64,000 bases of DNA, from contig NZ_KQ948470.1 of assembly GCF_001514115.1 (NCBI RefSeq), positions 1 through 64,000 on the forward strand. Reading direction: 5' to 3'. The notes beneath the pieces are model-generated. The model did no database searches and was not told the DNA's origin. It saw nothing but the letters and a program-made list of their open reading frames with translations. The DNA is from Streptomyces olivochromogenes. Lineage in GTDB: Bacteria; Actinomycetota; Actinomycetes; Streptomycetales; Streptomycetaceae. Of the stretch, positions 61,903 through 64,000 are shown in pieces; the stretch's first letter is position 1, and each line of letters starts with the position of its first letter. A program made the translations under genes and the position numbers.

Positions 61903-62882
61903 GCACTCCCCCACCCGAGGAACGGCCCAAGGAGCGGCGCAAGGAGCGGCCCAAGGGACAGCGCAAGGAACAGCGCAAGGAGCGGCCCGAGGGCGAGCAC
62001 GAGGTGAAGGGGCTCGCGTTCCGGGACGACGGCGCGTTCTCCCCGGACTCCGGGGACTTCCCCGAGGACCTTCCCGAAGGCCTTCCCGGGGACGGTGAAG
62101 GCGGAGTCGAGGGGGAGGCCCCACCTCCGAAGGTCGTCCTCAAGCGCCGGATCACCTGGCAGAAGCTGACCTTCCTGCCCCTGGTCCTCGCGGCCGTGCT
62201 GCTGGCCACCTGGCTCTGGTTCCAGCAGGCCCGGCTGGACCCGATCTCCGAGAACGCGCTGTCGAACGGCCAGGTGTCGAAGGCCCTGTGGCAGCAGATC
62301 CGGCTGACCGCGATCTCCACCTTCTTCGTGCTGATCATCGCGATCCCCCTGGGCATCCTGCTCACCCGGGCGGCGTTCCGGAAGGCGACCCCGGTCGCGA
62401 TGACACTCGCCAACATGGGGCAGGCCACGCCCGCGATCGGCCTGCTGGCCCTGCTGGTCATCTGGCTGGGCACCGGCCAGCGGGCGGCCCTGATCGGCAT
62501 CACCGTCTACGCCATCCTGCCGGTCCTCTCCAACACGATCGCGGGCCTGAAGGCCAACGACCCGACCCTGCTGGAGGCGGCCCGCGGCATCGGGATGTCC
62601 CCCCTGGGGGTGCTGACCCGCATCGAACTCCCGCTGGCCGTGCCGCTGATCCTCGCGGGCGTACGGACGGCCCTGGTCCTGAACGTGGGCACGGCGACCC
62701 TCGCCACCTTCGGCGGGGGTGGCGGCCTCGGCGTCCTGATCACCACCGGCATCACCACCCAGCGCATGCCCGTCCTGGTCCTCGGCTCGGTCCTCACGGT
62801 CTCACTGGCCCTGCTCGTGGACTGGCTCGCCTCCCTGGTCGAACTGCTGCTCAGGCCGCGCGGACTGGAGGCGGGCTCATGA
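61899..62882 (+). CDS. Betaine-type ABC importer permease 2 with charged N-terminus
   Basis: The 327-residue permease has a membrane domain (about 95-320) with EAA loop NDPTLLEAARGIGMSPLGVLTRIELPLAVP (split). The first 80 residues are charged and repetitive (ERPKERRKERPKGQRKEQRK, exactly 20) followed by acidic DFPEDLPEGLPGD. The repeats are coded by AAGGAGCGGC-like 12-bp words. The tail is cytosolic and unusual for the family. GTG 61899 overlaps the ATPase stop by 4 bp. Confidence 0.88.
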   Translation: MSTPPPEERPKERRKERPKGQRKEQRKERPEGEHEVKGLAFRDDGAFSPDSGDFPEDLPEGLPGDGEGGVEGEAPPPKVVLKRRITWQKLTFLPLVLAAVLLATWLWFQQARLDPISENALSNGQVSKALWQQIRLTAISTFFVLIIAIPLGILLTRAAFRKATPVAMTLANMGQATPAIGLLALLVIWLGTGQRAALIGITVYAILPVLSNTIAGLKANDPTLLEAARGIGMSPLGVLTRIELPLAVPLILAGVRTALVLNVGTATLATFGGGGGLGVLITTGITTQRMPVLVLGSVLTVSLALLVDWLASLVELLLRPRGLEAGS

Positions 62883-63895
62883 GACGTACGGGTTCCGCGC
62901 CCGCCGCGAGACGTACGGGCCCCGCACCCGCCGCGAGACGTACGGGTCCTGTGCTGGCCGGGGCGCTGGTCCTGGCCGCCGGCTGCGGGCTCACCAGCGG
63001 CTCCCCCATGGTCGACAACGTCGCGCCCGGCTCGATCGGGCAGGGGCAGCCGCTCAAGGGCGCCCATCTGACGGTGACGTCGAAGGAGTTCACCGAGCAG
63101 CTGATCCTCGGCGCGATCATGGGCATCGCCTTCCAGGCGGCCGGCGCGGACGTCCTCGACCGGACGGGCATCCAGGGTTCGATCGGCGCGCGGGAGGCCG
63201 TCAAGAGCGGGGACGCGGACGGGATGTACGAGTACACGGGCACCGCCTGGATCACGTACCTCGGCAACAGCAGGCCCATCCCCGACCCGCGGCAGCAGTG
63301 GCAGGCGGTGCACGACGCCGACCTGAAGAACGGGCTGACCTGGCTGCCGCCGTCCGCGCTCAACAACACGTACGCGCTCGCCATGAACCAGGCCAACTTC
63401 AAGAAGTACGGCACCAAGACGCTCTCCGACGTGGCCGCGCTGTCCAAGTCGAACCCGGGCGCGGTCACGCTGTGCGTGGAGAGCGAGTTCGCCAACCGGG
63501 CCGACGGGCTGCCGGGCATGGAGAAGGCGTACGGGATGAGTCTGCCCGCGAAGAACATCACACAGATGGACACCGGGATCATCTACACCCAGGTGGCGAA
63601 GGGGAGTTGCACGTACGGGGAGGTGTTCACCACCGACGGGCGCATCAAGTCGATGAACCTGGCGGTGATGGAGGACGACAAGAAGTTCTTCCCCAACTAC
63701 AACGCGGCGCCCGTGATCAACTCCAAGGCCCTGAAGAAGTACCCGGCGATCGCCCAGGTCCTGGACCCGATCACCAAGAAACTCGACAACGACATGGCCC
63801 AGACCCTGAACTCCAAGGTGGACGTCGACGGGCAGGATCCGCATCAGGTGGCGCTGGACTGGATGAAGCAGGAGGGGTTCGTCAAGGGAGGGTGA
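62879..63895 (+). CDS. Betaine-type substrate-binding lipoprotein
   Basis: The 338-residue lipoprotein has a lipobox LAAGC (about residue 37), and the OpuAC-like body starts with LTVTSKEFTEQLILGAIMG. Aromatic residues in YEYTGTAW and NNTYALAM could form the quaternary-amine cage. The signal part has a 27-bp repeat (RRTGSAPAA, RRTGPAPAA, RRTGPVLA). ATG overlaps the permease stop (ATGA), the last gene of the operon. Substrates of this family are betaine, choline or carnitine; the exact one is not decidable. Confidence 0.9.
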   Translation: MRRTGSAPAARRTGPAPAARRTGPVLAGALVLAAGCGLTSGSPMVDNVAPGSIGQGQPLKGAHLTVTSKEFTEQLILGAIMGIAFQAAGADVLDRTGIQGSIGAREAVKSGDADGMYEYTGTAWITYLGNSRPIPDPRQQWQAVHDADLKNGLTWLPPSALNNTYALAMNQANFKKYGTKTLSDVAALSKSNPGAVTLCVESEFANRADGLPGMEKAYGMSLPAKNITQMDTGIIYTQVAKGSCTYGEVFTTDGRIKSMNLAVMEDDKKFFPNYNAAPVINSKALKKYPAIAQVLDPITKKLDNDMAQTLNSKVDVDGQDPHQVALDWMKQEGFVKGG

Positions 63896-63912
63896 GCGGG
63901 GCGACGACTTCC

Positions 63913-63956
63913 AAAGAAGTGGTTGCAAAGAAACCCTTGCAACCACTTCTTTGCAA
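63913..63956. promoter_or_regulatory. Inverted repeat with three TTGCAA boxes
   Basis: AAAGAAGTGGTTGCAA and TTGCAACCACTTCTTT are exact 16-bp inverted repeats with an 8-bp spacer. TTGCAA occurs at 63923, 63937 and 63951, 14 bp apart. The site lies 17-60 bp before the last gene start and may be both a terminator of the transport operon and an operator. Confidence 0.7.
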
Positions 63957-63972
63957 CACTACCTTTGGATGC

Positions 63973-64000
63973 ATGGAAGAGCCCACGGAACCACTGCCCG
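63973..64000 (+). CDS. Start of a gene cut by the right edge
   Basis: ATG 63973 opens MEEPTEPLP and runs off the window; ATG 63969 is an alternative in another frame. The TTGCAA array before it suggests an autoregulated transcription factor, but the protein family cannot be told from nine residues. Confidence 0.4.

Overview
The window is chromosomal DNA from a high-GC actinomycete, almost certainly a Streptomyces. The evidence is strong third-codon G/C bias, a WhiJ-type XRE/DUF397/ATPase trio, an SsgA-family sporulation protein, an N-acetylglucosamine PTS flanked by DasR-type operators, Tat-exported hydrolases, and many leaderless or GTG-started genes. Gene order from about 22 to 64 kb resembles the S. 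coelicolor chromosome core. The stretch from cysM to pncB also follows the order mec-cysO-cysM / clpS-DUF2017 / pncB known from mycobacteria.

Layout. 0-6.6 kb is accessory-like: the tail of a DUF3427 helicase-type protein, a WhiJ-like regulatory trio, a decayed transposase fragment with an inverted repeat, a DUF222/HNH (13E12-type) gene and a duplicated PH-domain membrane protein. 6.6-22.6 kb holds a Tat-exported GH2 glycosidase behind two LacI-type operators, a GATase/AraC regulator divergent from a small membrane protein, an MFS transporter, a DUF445 protein, a GDSL lipase/esterase, a DUF1707 protein and a DUF990-type ABC exporter. 22.7-33.6 kb is core: a class A penicillin-binding protein, bcp, a GroES-like protein, a guanidinium exporter behind a probable guanidine-III riboswitch, tRNA-Leu, rdgB, rph and the nagF / nagE1 / nagE2 PTS genes.

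33.6-37.0 kb looks like a small inserted island (SDR, Rrf2 regulator, SnoaL-like protein, Tat-exported metallo-beta-lactamase-fold enzyme). Its two outer genes share a nearly identical 16-bp promoter motif. 37-46.3 kb returns to core: an Rv1339-like phosphohydrolase, a membrane-anchored PemK-like protein, cysM-cysO with a Cys-containing leader peptide, a JAMM protease, an amino-acid permease, DUF2017-clpS, and pncB and pncA for NAD salvage. 46.4-64 kb holds a secreted M6 protease, two RDD membrane proteins, an ssgG-like gene abutted by a broken tnpB insertion element, a glycolate-oxidase-type flavoprotein, a TPR protein, hppD with a divergent Lrp/AsnC regulator, and a four-gene glycine-betaine-type ABC importer. 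The last bases start another gene.

How the parts work together. nagF, nagE1 and nagE2 form an N-acetylglucosamine uptake route read by DasR. cysM, cysO and mec form the protein-thiocarboxylate cysteine pathway. pncA and pncB recycle nicotinamide. hppD feeds tyrosine into homogentisate. The most notable non-coding features are short tandem-repeat arrays placed at gene ends (periods of 7, 8, 23 and 27 bp), a 240-bp element with perfect 29-bp inverted ends between convergent genes, and a dinucleotide-repeat frameshift in tnpB. I saw no CRISPR array, rRNA, intact prophage or recognisable antibiotic gene cluster. The best candidates for something undescribed are the 33.6-37.0 kb island and the gene-end repeat arrays; neither is proven.
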